DNA of 64,000 bases from Bellilinea sp034411135 (GCA_034411135.1 DAOUMN010000059.1:1-64000), one strand, 5' to 3'; positions 1 to 8,486 are shown, numbered from the stretch's first letter. The notes: generated by a model from the sequence alone, not told the origin. A program made the numbers and translations.

Positions 1-4
1 TTTT

Positions 5-637
5 ATGTTCAATGATGGATACTCGTCGATATTTAGGTTAGACCTAGATGGTGGTACAAGATTCCAAATAGACGCAACCTCATCTAGGTCTCTAATTAAT
101 ACTGGACTCGCAGTTGGATATAACACAAGTACAACTGGTATGTCCAGCTCCGAATTAAGAGTGGGTGGTAATGTTACTTTATATGGGGGCTTTATTACTG
201 GTTCAACCGCTACTACCTGCCGTGCAATACGATCAACAAACCAATCTATATCCACGGCTTCCTGGACGGCGATTTCATTTTCGTCGGCTGCTTGGGATGA
301 TCGTCCATCTGGTGTATCTGCCCAATGGTCAAGTGGGTCGCCTACTCGATTAACCTGTCGTGCAGATGGATTGTACTTGATTGTCGGGCATTTGAGCTTT
401 GCGGGCAACGCAACCGGACGGCGCATTGGGCGCGTCTATCTCAACGGCTCGACCGAGATTGCCTTGCAATCCCATCCGGCTATGAGCACTAATCCGGTAC
501 ATCTAGTATTTAGCACATACCGTAAATTGTCGGTTGGAGATTACGTCGAATTGGGTGCATACCAGGATAGTGGCGGCGCACTAGATGTATTGACCGGAAG
601 TTATACACTGGTTCTATCTTGGTCGAGAATTGCATAG
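5..637 (+). CDS. Phage fibre-like protein, C-terminal jelly-roll head (5' end may be cut)
   Basis: The frame is open to the window edge and only four bases precede the first Met, so the true start may lie upstream. About residues 1-70 are Ser/Thr/Gly-rich and fibre-like. From about residue 75 to the end the spacing of hydrophobic strands (for example LTCRADGLYLIVGHLSF and LSVGDYVELGAYQ) is that of C1q/TNF-like trimeric heads found at the tips of phage fibres. The next gene follows after 13 bases and looks like a lysin. The region is AT-richer than the rest of the window. Function as a host-recognition or baseplate-distal fibre is inferred; no phage family can be named. Confidence 0.55.
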   Translation: MFNDGYSSIFRLDLDGGTRFQIDATSSRSLINTGLAVGYNTSTTGMSSSELRVGGNVTLYGGFITGSTATTCRAIRSTNQSISTASWTAISFSSAAWDDRPSGVSAQWSSGSPTRLTCRADGLYLIVGHLSFAGNATGRRIGRVYLNGSTEIALQSHPAMSTNPVHLVFSTYRKLSVGDYVELGAYQDSGGALDVLTGSYTLVLSWSRIA

Positions 638-650
638 AAAGGAGATACTT

Positions 651-1562
651 ATGTACGAAAAATGGGCTGTTGGAATCGGAGTCGATGAACGCCACAAAGA
701 CGTAGATTTTTCCACGTTAACTGGAAAATTTGATTACGTCGATATTCGCATCGGCTCGCCTGTCAACCGGGAATTGCGTTTCATCGACAACCGCGTGCTT
801 GCTGAGATGATACAGCGCATCTACGATGCCGGGTTGATTATCGGTTTATCGCTGGATTTCTGGGCAGGATACTGGCTGCACAACAATATCACCATGCAGG
901 ATGTTGACCGGATGCCCAACGACAAGCACCCGATTATTTCGCAACTGGTTAGCCTGTTGCGGTACAAGGCAATCTCATTTATGAGCATTGGCTTGTACGA
1001 AATGTCCACCATTACTGGCTCTGGGCAAGTTACAGATGCTTGGCTCGGCTTTGCTTTACGGGATGTGGTTGACCGCATTGAAGGATTGCAACGGGCAGGC
1101 ATCTTGTTGCCATTCAAACTCGGTGTGTACTCACGGGCGGATTTCGTGAATGACCATCCGAGCCTTGAAGTTACAATCGGGTCAAGACCGGAATTGTATA
1201 TCCACGCTCCGAAATGGATAAGACTATCCACAACCGCAACAAACATTCATGATTTGCTCAATAAGTACAAAGTAAATGCCACACAACCGGCAATTTTCGG
1301 CTGGACAAATCACCGCAAAAAATCACTGTCTTATTGGGACTTGGGCAGTCAGGATGTAGTTATTGATGGCGCTGCAACTGACATCGGCGTTGAGTACTAT
1401 CTCGGTGATAAGGAAGATTTCCTTACAGAAATCAAGCCACGCCTGAAACCGCAAGAGCCTGCTCCCAAACCAGAGCCGACACCCGCGCCAGAAGCGGACA
1501 CGCTGAAACAAATACTGGATGAACTGAAAGCCATCCGGCAAATTCTGTCAGAAAGGTTGTGA
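651..1562 (+). CDS. GH25-like lysozyme/endolysin-like protein of phage origin
   Basis: A 303-residue protein. The start at 651 is chosen because GAAAGGAG sits 6-13 bases before this ATG, whereas an upstream in-frame ATG at 630 lies inside the preceding gene without a site. The N-terminus (GIGVDERHKDVDFSTLTG, then YVDIRIGS) matches the first strands of glycoside hydrolase family 25 barrels, which cut peptidoglycan. The usual acidic D-x-E motif after the third strand is not evident, so activity is uncertain. A Pro/Glu-rich linker (about 260-280) leads to a short C-terminal amphipathic helix (ILDELKAIRQILSERL) that could form a coiled coil. It could also be a non-catalytic barrel of a tail protein. 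Confidence 0.55.
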   Translation: MYEKWAVGIGVDERHKDVDFSTLTGKFDYVDIRIGSPVNRELRFIDNRVLAEMIQRIYDAGLIIGLSLDFWAGYWLHNNITMQDVDRMPNDKHPIISQLVSLLRYKAISFMSIGLYEMSTITGSGQVTDAWLGFALRDVVDRIEGLQRAGILLPFKLGVYSRADFVNDHPSLEVTIGSRPELYIHAPKWIRLSTTATNIHDLLNKYKVNATQPAIFGWTNHRKKSLSYWDLGSQDVVIDGAATDIGVEYYLGDKEDFLTEIKPRLKPQEPAPKPEPTPAPEADTLKQILDELKAIRQILSERL

Positions 1563-1563
1563 A

Positions 1564-1920
1564 ATGCAGAAAGACCTGACCATCAAAGAGATTGTAGAAT
1601 TTATGACTCTCGATTTAACAGACAATCAGAAGTTTAAGCGCAACGTTGCGTTTTATATTGTGTCAAACGCCAATATCCTGCGACCCCACTTCGAAGCATT
1701 CGAGAGCCAGCGAAAGTCAATGCTGGAAAAGTACGGCAGGGCGGGAGAGAACGGTGACATCATCATTCCTCAGGAAAATGTGAAGTCATTTACTGAAGAG
1801 ATGAAGCAGTTGCTGGACAGCAAAGTAACGGTTACTTTGTCAACCATCCAGCTTGAGGACTTACCAGAGGAGATGGACATCAGCACGATGCGGAAGTTGA
1901 TGTTAATGATAGGAAAATAA
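1564..1920 (+). CDS. Small phage-associated protein of unknown function
   Basis: 118 residues starting one base after the previous stop (TGAA-ATG), so translation is probably coupled to the lysin-like gene. The sequence is charged and helical, with no membrane segment or recognisable motif (for instance IKEIVEFMTLDLTDNQKF near the start and LPEEMDISTMRKLMLMIGK at the end). It is AT-rich like its two upstream neighbours and is the last gene of the phage-like block before the tRNA-Val gene. I do not recognise the family; a structural chaperone or tail accessory protein would fit the position, but nothing in the sequence proves it. Confidence 0.6.
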   Translation: MQKDLTIKEIVEFMTLDLTDNQKFKRNVAFYIVSNANILRPHFEAFESQRKSMLEKYGRAGENGDIIIPQENVKSFTEEMKQLLDSKVTVTLSTIQLEDLPEEMDISTMRKLMLMIGK

Positions 1921-1924
1921 AAAC

Positions 1925-1954
1925 GCAGATCAGACGTGCCAGCGTCTGATCTGC
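1925..1954 (-). terminator. Perfect 12-bp hairpin with T-rich tail on the minus strand
   Basis: Arms GCAGATCAGACG and CGTCTGATCTGC flank a 6-base loop. Reading the minus strand, the hairpin is followed by GTTTTTATTTTCC, as expected of a Rho-independent terminator for transcripts coming from the tRNA-Val side. On the plus strand it lies five bases after the stop of the last phage-like gene and may also stop that transcript. Confidence 0.7.
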
Positions 1955-2023
1955 TCACCTTCCGGTCACGCGCACGGCCGGCCAGGCTCGGTATTTACGG
2001 CAACGGTGAAAATTGCGATGCAG

Positions 2024-2098
2024 TGGGCGCGGAGGGGCTCGAACCCCCGAACCTCACGGATGTGAACCGTGCGCTCTGACCAACTGAGCTACGCGCCC
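2024..2098 (-). tRNA. tRNA-Val (anticodon CAC)
   Basis: The minus strand folds as a full cloverleaf: acceptor GGGCGCG/CGCGCCC, D stem GCTC/GAGC with AGTTGGTCA loop, anticodon stem CACGG/CCGTG with loop TTCACAT (anticodon CAC, valine), and a T arm with loop TTCGAGC. The discriminator is A and no CCA is encoded (the bases after it are CTG). A strong promoter lies immediately upstream. Its 3' end points at the phage-like genes, the usual arrangement for integration into a tRNA 3' end. Confidence 0.95.
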
Positions 2099-2110
2099 TG
2101 AGTGACCCAA

Positions 2111-2139
2111 ATTATAGCAGGATTTCGCTCGACTGGCAA
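2111..2139 (-). promoter_or_regulatory. Sigma-70-type promoter of tRNA-Val
   Basis: Minus strand TTGCCA (2139-2134), 17-base spacer, TATAAT (2116-2111). Predicted start about 5-7 bases before the mature tRNA 5' end at 2098. Confidence 0.75.
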
Positions 2140-2151
2140 GATTTTACCGAA

Positions 2152-2913
2152 TCAACCAAACCGACCGGTGACGTAATCCTCGGTTTCTTTGACCCGCGGC
2201 GAGACGAACAACTGTTTCCCCGCACCATATTCCACCAGCCGACCCTGCAGGAAGAAGGCGGCATAATCCGCCACCCGCGCTGCCTGCTGGACGTTGTGCG
2301 GCACCAATACGATGGTGTATTGCTCGCGCAGCTCGACCAACGAATATTCGATCTTGGCGGTCGAGACCGGGTCGAGCGCGGAGGTAGGCTCGTCGAGCAA
2401 AATCACTTCCGGCTCCAGCGCCAGAACACGCGCCAGGCACAGGCGCTGCTGCTGCCCGCCAGAGATGGCGGTGGCGGGGTCATGCAGCCGGTCATGAACT
2501 TCATCCCACAATGCAGCCAGGCGCAGGGCTTTTTCCACCGCGTCATTCAGCACCGGCTTGCGCTTTTCGCCCGTTAGCAACAAGCCGTACGCCACGTTCT
2601 CCCAAATGGTCAGCGGCAGCGGCACCGGGCGGGAAAAGACCATGCCAATTTTTCGGCGCAGCTCGATCACGTCGGTCTGCGGGTCGAGAATATCTCGTCC
2701 GTTGAAGAGCACTCGCCCGGAAAGATGACGCACATCCGCCAGATCGTTCAACCGGTTAAACGCCCGCAGCAACGACGATTTGCCGCCCCCGGCGGGACCA
2801 AAGAATACATTGACCGCGTTGGCAATCACATTGACGTTGATGTGGGTCAGGCTTTCCACACCATCCGAATACACCAGGGTCAGGTCTTCGACAACGATTT
2901 TATTATCGTCCAT
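2152..2913 (-). CDS. pstB: Phosphate ABC transporter ATP-binding protein PstB
   Basis: 253-residue cytoplasmic ATPase that powers the PstSCAB phosphate importer. Family marks are clear: LTLVYSDGVESL start, Walker A at 39-47, signature SGGQQQR, Walker B VILLDEPTSALDP, and a PstB-type switch region (HNVQQAARVADYAAFF). The Walker A reads GPAGGGKSS instead of the usual GPSGCGKST: the invariant GKS core is kept, but Ser-Cys become Ala-Gly and the last Thr becomes Ser. It is the last gene of the operon, 6 bases after pstA. No phoU follows; the next gene downstream is tRNA-Val. Confidence 0.95.
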   Translation of the reverse strand: MDDNKIVVEDLTLVYSDGVESLTHINVNVIANAVNVFFGPAGGGKSSLLRAFNRLNDLADVRHLSGRVLFNGRDILDPQTDVIELRRKIGMVFSRPVPLPLTIWENVAYGLLLTGEKRKPVLNDAVEKALRLAALWDEVHDRLHDPATAISGGQQQRLCLARVLALEPEVILLDEPTSALDPVSTAKIEYSLVELREQYTIVLVPHNVQQAARVADYAAFFLQGRLVEYGAGKQLFVSPRVKETEDYVTGRFG

Positions 2914-2919
2914 TGTCGC

Positions 2920-3786
2920 TCACCATTGCCGGCGTGCCCGCGCCCGGTTGCGAATCAGGGTGGCAATCAGGTTCATCCCCAGCACGAAGAACAACAGCAC
3001 CAGCACAGTGCCGTACTGGATCTGCAGCGGCATGCCCGGCACCGAGGTGGAAATGACGAAGATGTGATAAGGCAGCGCCATGGTGGCATCCAGCGGAGAG
3101 CCCGGCAGACGCGGCAGGAAGAAAGCCGCCCCGGTGAACAGAATCGGCGCGGTCTCGCCCGCGGCACGCTCCAGACCAAGGATGATGCCGGTGATCACAC
3201 CGGGCATGGCTTGCGGCAGGGTGATGCGCCAGGTGGTCTGCCAGCGAGTGCCGCCCAGCGAGGTGCTGACAACGCGGAATGCGTTCGGTACCGCGCGCAG
3301 GGCTTCCTCGGTGGTGCTGATGATGACCGGCAGAGTCATGATCGACAGGGTCAGCGATGCCGCCAGAATGCTGGTGCCCAGGCGCAGGAAGAGGACGAAC
3401 AATCCCAGCCCGAATAATCCATACACAACTGAGGGAATGCCCGCCAGGTTGATGATGGCAATACGGATCAGGCGCGTCAGGCGGTTATCGGGGGCATACT
3501 CAGCAATGTAAATGCCTGCCGCAACCCCTAGCGGGACGGAAAAAATGGCTGTGCCGAGCGTCAGGTAAAACGTGCCAATGATGGCGGGGAAGATTCCGCC
3601 GGCACGCATTCCGTCGCGCGGCATCTGGGTGAGAAATTCCAGCGAAATGGCAGGCGCGCCGCGCACCAGGATGAAAACGATCACCCCAATGACCGGCAAA
3701 GCGGTGATCAGGGTAATCAGGCGCAGCAAATTTATGCCGAAAAACTCGGTTCGTCGGGTTTGGCGGGTGTACTCAACCGAATCCAT
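2920..3786 (-). CDS. pstA: Phosphate ABC transporter permease PstA
   Basis: 288 residues with about six membrane segments, one half of the membrane channel of the phosphate importer. The conserved permease loop that docks onto PstB is visible (ALRAVPNAFRVVSTSLGGTR followed by TTWRITLPQAMPGVITG). The N-terminal segment LLRLITLITALPVIGVIVFIL is the first helix. It lies between pstC (11-base gap) and pstB (6-base gap), all in one direction, so it is co-transcribed. The ribosome binding site in front of the start is weak, suggesting coupling to pstC translation. Confidence 0.95.
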   Translation of the reverse strand: MDSVEYTRQTRRTEFFGINLLRLITLITALPVIGVIVFILVRGAPAISLEFLTQMPRDGMRAGGIFPAIIGTFYLTLGTAIFSVPLGVAAGIYIAEYAPDNRLTRLIRIAIINLAGIPSVVYGLFGLGLFVLFLRLGTSILAASLTLSIMTLPVIISTTEEALRAVPNAFRVVSTSLGGTRWQTTWRITLPQAMPGVITGIILGLERAAGETAPILFTGAAFFLPRLPGSPLDATMALPYHIFVISTSVPGMPLQIQYGTVLVLLFFVLGMNLIATLIRNRARARRQW

Positions 3787-3797
3787 GGCTTAATGAC

Positions 3798-4700
3798 TCA
3801 TGATAACAGGCGTTCTGCGCGCTTGCGGCTGCGCAGGGTAAGAGATGAGGCAACCACATTGACAATCAATGAGATAACGAACAGAACAATGCCGATGAAG
3901 AAGAGAACATGATAATGGGGCGAACCGGTTGCCACCTCACCCATTTCCGAGGCAATGGTGGCGGTCATGGTACGGGCAGGCAGGAATAAGGCGTTCAACC
4001 CAGCAGGTAGAATTGGAGCATTGCCGGTGACCATCATCACCGCCATGGTCTCACCAATCGAGCGCCCGATACCCAGCATCACCGCGGTGAGCAAGCCGGA
4101 ACGGGCAGCCGGGACGGTCACCCCCCACACGGTTTGCCACCCGGTGGCACCCAATGCCAACGCGCCCTGGCGGTAGGACGGCGGGACGGTATTAAGCGCA
4201 TCTTCGGCAATCGAGACGATGGTGGGAATGGAAATCAACGCCAGCAGCACCGCACCAGTGAAGGCGGTCAATCCGGTAGGCAGGTCGAGGAAACGGCGGA
4301 AGAAGGGGGCAACGATCTGGATGCCGAGAAAGCCGAGCACCACCGAAGGCAGCCCGGCAAGGATCTCGATAATCGGCTTGAGCAAGTTCTTCAGCCACAT
4401 TGGTGCAAATTCCGAAAGGAACACCGCCGTGCCAATGCCAAACGGAATGGCGATTAGGATCGCACCGGCGGTGACCAGGATCGAGCCGGTTATCAGCGGC
4501 AGTACGCCAAAATATTTTTCGATCGGGTACCAGCGGCTGCCGAACAGATCACCCAGCGGCACATCATTCAGTGCGGGCAAGCCTTCGCGCAACAAAAAGA
4601 TCAGGATCAGGGCAACGAACAGGATACTGGAATACCCCGACAGGCGGATCAGCGCAGTGATGAGCGTTTCTGAGAGTTGCTGGCGCGGTGTATTGAGCAT
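3798..4700 (-). CDS. pstC: Phosphate ABC transporter permease PstC
   Basis: About 300 residues, six membrane helices, partner of PstA. The permease motif (ALNTVPPSYRQGALALGATG then WQTVWGVTVPAARSGLLTAV) and the GIGRSIGETMAVMMVTGNAP stretch are typical of PstC. The start at 4700 is chosen: GGGG lies 6-9 bases before it and it follows the pstS stop by one base. An alternative in-frame start at 4715 would overlap pstS by 14 bases. Confidence 0.94.
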   Translation of the reverse strand: MLNTPRQQLSETLITALIRLSGYSSILFVALILIFLLREGLPALNDVPLGDLFGSRWYPIEKYFGVLPLITGSILVTAGAILIAIPFGIGTAVFLSEFAPMWLKNLLKPIIEILAGLPSVVLGFLGIQIVAPFFRRFLDLPTGLTAFTGAVLLALISIPTIVSIAEDALNTVPPSYRQGALALGATGWQTVWGVTVPAARSGLLTAVMLGIGRSIGETMAVMMVTGNAPILPAGLNALFLPARTMTATIASEMGEVATGSPHYHVLFFIGIVLFVISLIVNVVASSLTLRSRKRAERLLS

Positions 4701-4701
4701 G

Positions 4702-5592
4702 TCAGTTCCCCGCACTCAAGTTGACTACCGGCACAAAGCCAAGGCGGCTGACGATCTGTTGCGCTTCCGGAGTAAGCATCCAGCTAAGATAATCCTCCAC
4801 CAGCGGCGCCGCATTGTCACGACTGTAGGCGTACAGGTCACGCGAGATCGGGTATGCGCCGTTGTTGACCGTTTGGATGGACGGCATGACAAAGGGACCC
4901 TCTGGCTGGACTCCAATTGCCACCACCTTGACATGATCGGTGACATAACCCAGCCCGTCGTAACCGACGGCATTGGGATTATCGCTAACCTCCGCAATGA
5001 TGCCCTCCGAGGAAGGCAGCAGCAGCGTATCCGCCGAAAAAATGGCTGTATTCTTCGCGTTACCCTGGCGGATGACTTCCTCAAGAAAATAAACGTGCGT
5101 GCCGGAATTGGTCTCGCGCGAAAGACGCACAATCGGGCGGTCTTCGCCGCCCAACTCGCGCCAGTTATTGATCTGCCCCTGGTAGATTTGCGAGAGCTGC
5201 TCAATGGTCAGCTGCTGCACCGGGTTATCCGGGTGGACAATGATGGCAATGGCATCGCGGGCAATGATGTGTTCGACCGGTTGGATGCCATTGGCAAGCG
5301 CGGCTTTAATTTCTTCATCTTTGATCCGCCGGGAGGCATTGGCAATATCCACTGTGCCGCTGATCAGCGCGGTGATACCGGTGCCGCTGCCACCGCCGGT
5401 AACCGAGATGCGCACCTCCGGATGAAGCGCCTGGTACTCCTCCGCCCAGGCAAGCGCCAGATTGACAATGGTATCGGAGCCCTTATTCTGGATATAGGTG
5501 GAAGGCGGTGGGGTTGCAGCAGTTTCGCTGCCGGCGCAAGCCGCCAGGAACATGACCAGTATTGCTGCGACGAATCGAGAAAGGAACTTCAT
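4702..5592 (-). CDS. pstS: Phosphate-binding lipoprotein PstS
   Basis: Extracytoplasmic phosphate receptor of the PstSCAB system. The start at 5592 gives MKFLSRFVAAILVMFLAAC, a short lipoprotein signal with a perfect LAAC lipobox, and has AGG 6 bases upstream; longer in-frame starts up to 5622 are less likely. The mature protein has the PstS anchors KGSDTIVNLALAWAEEY, VSVTGGGSGTGITAL-like loop (seen as ISVTGGGSGTGITALISG), IANASRRIKDEE and RETNSGTHVYF, which line the phosphate site. First gene of the operon; divergent from gyrA. Confidence 0.94.
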   Translation of the reverse strand: MKFLSRFVAAILVMFLAACAGSETAATPPPSTYIQNKGSDTIVNLALAWAEEYQALHPEVRISVTGGGSGTGITALISGTVDIANASRRIKDEEIKAALANGIQPVEHIIARDAIAIIVHPDNPVQQLTIEQLSQIYQGQINNWRELGGEDRPIVRLSRETNSGTHVYFLEEVIRQGNAKNTAIFSADTLLLPSSEGIIAEVSDNPNAVGYDGLGYVTDHVKVVAIGVQPEGPFVMPSIQTVNNGAYPISRDLYAYSRDNAAPLVEDYLSWMLTPEAQQIVSRLGFVPVVNLSAGN

Positions 5593-5602
5593 AGACATCC
5601 TG

Positions 5603-5653
5603 ATTATAAACGACATTCTCATTAAAAATTAATCATCCAAATAAAATTAATCA
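5603..5653 (-). promoter_or_regulatory. Candidate pst control region with 10-bp direct repeat
   Basis: Two exact copies of TGATTAATTT on the minus strand (5653-5644 and 5635-5626, 18 bases apart) lie just upstream of pstS, followed by TATAAT (5608-5603) without a good -35 box. A direct repeat standing where a -35 would be is the layout of activator-dependent Pho promoters. The sequence does not match the enteric Pho box, and the -10 is very close to the chosen start codon, so this is tentative. Confidence 0.35.
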
Positions 5654-5722
5654 CCATTTATCGGGAAAATCGTCATAAGTCCGCGGGAAAAATGCGTGCC
5701 GAAACACCCGGCTGCCATGCGG

Positions 5723-5728
5723 TATAAT
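5723..5728 (+). promoter_or_regulatory. Candidate -10 element for gyrA
   Basis: Perfect TATAAT 39 bases before the gyrA start codon. No convincing -35 hexamer is seen 16-18 bases upstream. Confidence 0.4.
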
Positions 5729-5766
5729 GGAGGGGTTATTATCACGTTACGGGTTAGGAACGGATT

Positions 5767-8250
5767 ATGGATATCGGAACAATACAACCGGTTGATATTG
5801 ACGAACAAATGCGCTCGGCGTACCTGGATTACGCCATGAGCGTGATCGTTGCCCGCGCTCTTCCGGATGCGCGTGACGGGTTGAAACCGGTGCACCGGCG
5901 CATTCTGTTTGCCATGCAGGAACTGGGCATCCGCGCCAACAGCGCGTATAAAAAGTCCGCCCGTATCGTCGGTGAGGTGCTGGGCAAGTACCACCCACAC
6001 GGCGACATGGCAGTGTACGACGCCATGGCGCGCATGGCGCAGAACTTTTCAATGCGCTACCCGCTGGTGGATGGACAGGGTAATTTTGGTTCCATTGATG
6101 GCGACGCCCCGGCAGCCATGCGCTACACCGAAGCACGCTTGAACGCCATGGCGGAAGAAATGCTGGCGGATATCGACAAGGACACCGTCGATTTCAGCGA
6201 CAATTTCGATGGGTCGCTACAGGAACCGGTTGTGCTGCCCGCGCGATTGCCCAACCTGCTCCTGAACGGCTCGGCGGGCATCGCCGTCGGCATGGCAACC
6301 AATATTCCCCCGCACAATCTGGGTGAGTTAGCCGCTGCGTTGATCTACCTGATCGATCACTACGATGCACTGGAAGAGGTCAGTATCGAGGATCTGATGC
6401 GCTTCATGCCCGGTCCCGATTTCCCCACCGGCGGGTTGATCGTCGGGCAGGAAGCCATCCGTCAAATGTACACCACTGGGCGCGGTCGGCTGACCGTGCG
6501 CGGTCAGGCGCACATCGAAGAAATGCGCGGAGGCCGTCACCAGATCATCATTACCGAAATTCCCTTTCAGGTTAACAAGACCAGCCTGATCGAGCGCATT
6601 GCCGATCTTGCCCGCGAAGGACGACTGGACATGGTCTCCGATTTGCGCGATGAATCTGACCGGCGCGGGATGAGCATCGTAATCGAACTGCGCCGCGGAG
6701 CACAGCCGCGCAAAGTGCTCAACCAGCTGTACAAGTACACACCCTTGCAAACCACCTTTGGCGCCCACCTGCTGGCATTGGTGGACAACGAGCCGCGTCT
6801 ATTGACGCTCAAACGCGCGCTGCAACTATATGTCGAACACCGCATCGAGGTCATCACCCGCCGCTCGCAGTACGAACTAGACAAGGCACGCCAGCGGGCG
6901 CATATTTTGGAAGGCTTGTTGGTGGCACTGGCGAACCTGGATGAGGTCATCCAGACCATCCGCCAGTCGCCGGATGCCGACACCGCCCGCGAGCGGCTAA
7001 TCACCCGCTTTAATCTGACCGAAATCCAGGCGCAAGCCATTCTGGATATGCAGCTGCGCCGGCTGGCGGCACTGGAACGGCAAAAAATTGAAGAGGAACA
7101 CCGCACATTGCTGGAACGGATTGCCTATCTGGAAGACTTGCTTGCCTCGCCGAACAAGATTCTGGATGTAATCAAGGAAGACCTGGAACAGGTCAGCCAG
7201 AAATATGCCGATCCGCGCCGCACTCACATCCATGCCGAAGCCAGCGAAAACCTGAGCGAAGAAGATTTGGTGGCGGATGAAGCCGTACTGATCATGATTA
7301 GCATGCAAGGCTACATCAAACGGGTTGCCGCGCGCGCATTCCGCACCCAATCCCGCGGCGGGCGCGGAGTGACCGGACATAACCTCAAGGAAGAAGATGA
7401 GACGCTGATTATCATCCCCGCCCGCACGCTGCACACCGTCCTGTTCTTTTCCGACAAAGGCAAGGTGTACTCCGAGAAGGTGTACCAGCTGCCCGATGCC
7501 GGACGCACCGATCGCGGCATTGCGGTGGTCAACATCCTTTCGCTCGATGCAGATGAGAAAATTACCGCCGCCGTCGCAGTGCCGGACTTCGAGTCCGGTG
7601 GCTATTGCACCATGGCAACCGTCAACGGACGGGTTAAGCGGGTTGCGCTGGCTGAGTTTTCCAGTGTGCGCCCCTCCGGCTTGATTGCCATCAGCCTGGA
7701 AAAAGACGACCAACTGGGCTGGGCGCGTATCACCCGCGGCGGAGATGACATCATCCTGGTGACAGCCCACGGGCAGGCACTGCGTTTCAACGAGGCTGAA
7801 ATTCGCGCAATGGGACGCCAGGCAGCCGGGGTTAGTGGTATCCGTTTGAGCCGCGGCGACCGGCTGACCTCAATGGAAGTGGTTCAGCCGAATGCCGATC
7901 TGCTGGTGGTCACCGAACGCGGCTTTGGCAAGCGCACCCCGTTGAGCGATTACCCGGTCAAATCACGCAATACCGGTGGAGTCATGAGCATTGATCAGAA
8001 GAGCTTAAGCCGCATTGGACTGGTTTCGACCGCGCGGGTGGTGGAAGAGAATGATGAAATTACCCTGGTATCTTCGAACGGGTTGATCATCCGTATGAAA
8101 GTCAGTGACATCAGCCGCACTGGACGCGCGACCCGCGGCGTGCGCCTGATGGACCTGGCAGAAAGTGACAGCGTGGCAACCCTGGCGCGCATATCAGCAG
8201 CGGAACTGCAGCGCGCCGAAGCGGAGAAAAACGAAGGAAACGGCAGCTAA
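5767..8250 (+). CDS. gyrA: DNA gyrase subunit A
   Basis: 827 residues, usual GyrA length. It cuts and rejoins DNA for negative supercoiling together with GyrB (not in this window). The winged-helix domain is intact with catalytic Tyr120 in AAMRYTEAR. The C-terminal beta-pinwheel begins with a GyrA box (QSRGGRG), which argues for gyrase over topoisomerase IV. The quinolone region reads HPHGDMAVYDAMARMAQ, so Met81 replaces the Ser at E. coli position 83, while the Asp equivalent to Asp87 is kept. The start at 5767 has AGGAAC upstream. Single-gene unit, divergent from pstS and convergent with the small gene at 8265. Confidence 0.96.
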   Translation: MDIGTIQPVDIDEQMRSAYLDYAMSVIVARALPDARDGLKPVHRRILFAMQELGIRANSAYKKSARIVGEVLGKYHPHGDMAVYDAMARMAQNFSMRYPLVDGQGNFGSIDGDAPAAMRYTEARLNAMAEEMLADIDKDTVDFSDNFDGSLQEPVVLPARLPNLLLNGSAGIAVGMATNIPPHNLGELAAALIYLIDHYDALEEVSIEDLMRFMPGPDFPTGGLIVGQEAIRQMYTTGRGRLTVRGQAHIEEMRGGRHQIIITEIPFQVNKTSLIERIADLAREGRLDMVSDLRDESDRRGMSIVIELRRGAQPRKVLNQLYKYTPLQTTFGAHLLALVDNEPRLLTLKRALQLYVEHRIEVITRRSQYELDKARQRAHILEGLLVALANLDEVIQTIRQSPDADTARERLITRFNLTEIQAQAILDMQLRRLAALERQKIEEEHRTLLERIAYLEDLLASPNKILDVIKEDLEQVSQKYADPRRTHIHAEASENLSEEDLVADEAVLIMISMQGYIKRVAARAFRTQSRGGRGVTGHNLKEEDETLIIIPARTLHTVLFFSDKGKVYSEKVYQLPDAGRTDRGIAVVNILSLDADEKITAAVAVPDFESGGYCTMATVNGRVKRVALAEFSSVRPSGLIAISLEKDDQLGWARITRGGDDIILVTAHGQALRFNEAEIRAMGRQAAGVSGIRLSRGDRLTSMEVVQPNADLLVVTERGFGKRTPLSDYPVKSRNTGGVMSIDQKSLSRIGLVSTARVVEENDEITLVSSNGLIIRMKVSDISRTGRATRGVRLMDLAESDSVATLARISAAELQRAEAEKNEGNGS

Positions 8251-8264
8251 CCTGATCTGGTGGG

Positions 8265-8486
8265 TCATACCCACACTCTGCCAGTCGCTACCAGGCATAA
8301 AACCCCCAAAACGCAGGTCATCATCAGCAGCAGGATGGCGATAACCAGGCGTTGGGGAGCGGTCATGCCCAGCATGGTTTGCCGCGTCCGCAGCGTGCGG
8401 GTAGGCTGGATCTGTTCGAGCAGCGGGGTTTGTTCTTCATCCTCCGGCATTTCCGAGAACGCGGAATTGCGCAAATCATCTAACAT
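8265..8486 (-). CDS. Small single-pass membrane protein coupled to birA
   Basis: 73 residues: a polar, acidic N-terminal half (LRNSAFSEMPEDEEQTPLLE) and one C-terminal membrane helix (LVIAILLLMMTCVLGVLCLV), so the tail-anchored N-terminus probably stays in the cytoplasm. The ATG at 8486 shares its A with the birA stop codon (TGATG) and is preceded by a strong AGGAGGTGG, so translation is coupled to birA. A TTG at 8489 is a less likely start. A short hairpin (GTGGGT-CAT-ACCCAC, 8260-8274) overlaps the stop codon and sits between this gene and convergent gyrA. Function unknown. Confidence 0.65.
   Translation of the reverse strand: MLDDLRNSAFSEMPEDEEQTPLLEQIQPTRTLRTRQTMLGMTAPQRLVIAILLLMMTCVLGVLCLVATGRVWV

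Noticed and set aside
630..650. Upstream ATG of the lysin-like gene
   Set aside because: It lies within the fibre gene and lacks a ribosome binding site; the ATG at 651 has GAAAGGAG correctly placed.
4219..5625. 468-codon open frame on the plus strand opposite pstC and pstS
   Set aside because: It runs antisense to two clear transporter genes; its product is low-complexity Arg/Gly-rich and has no domain, which is typical of GC-rich shadow frames.
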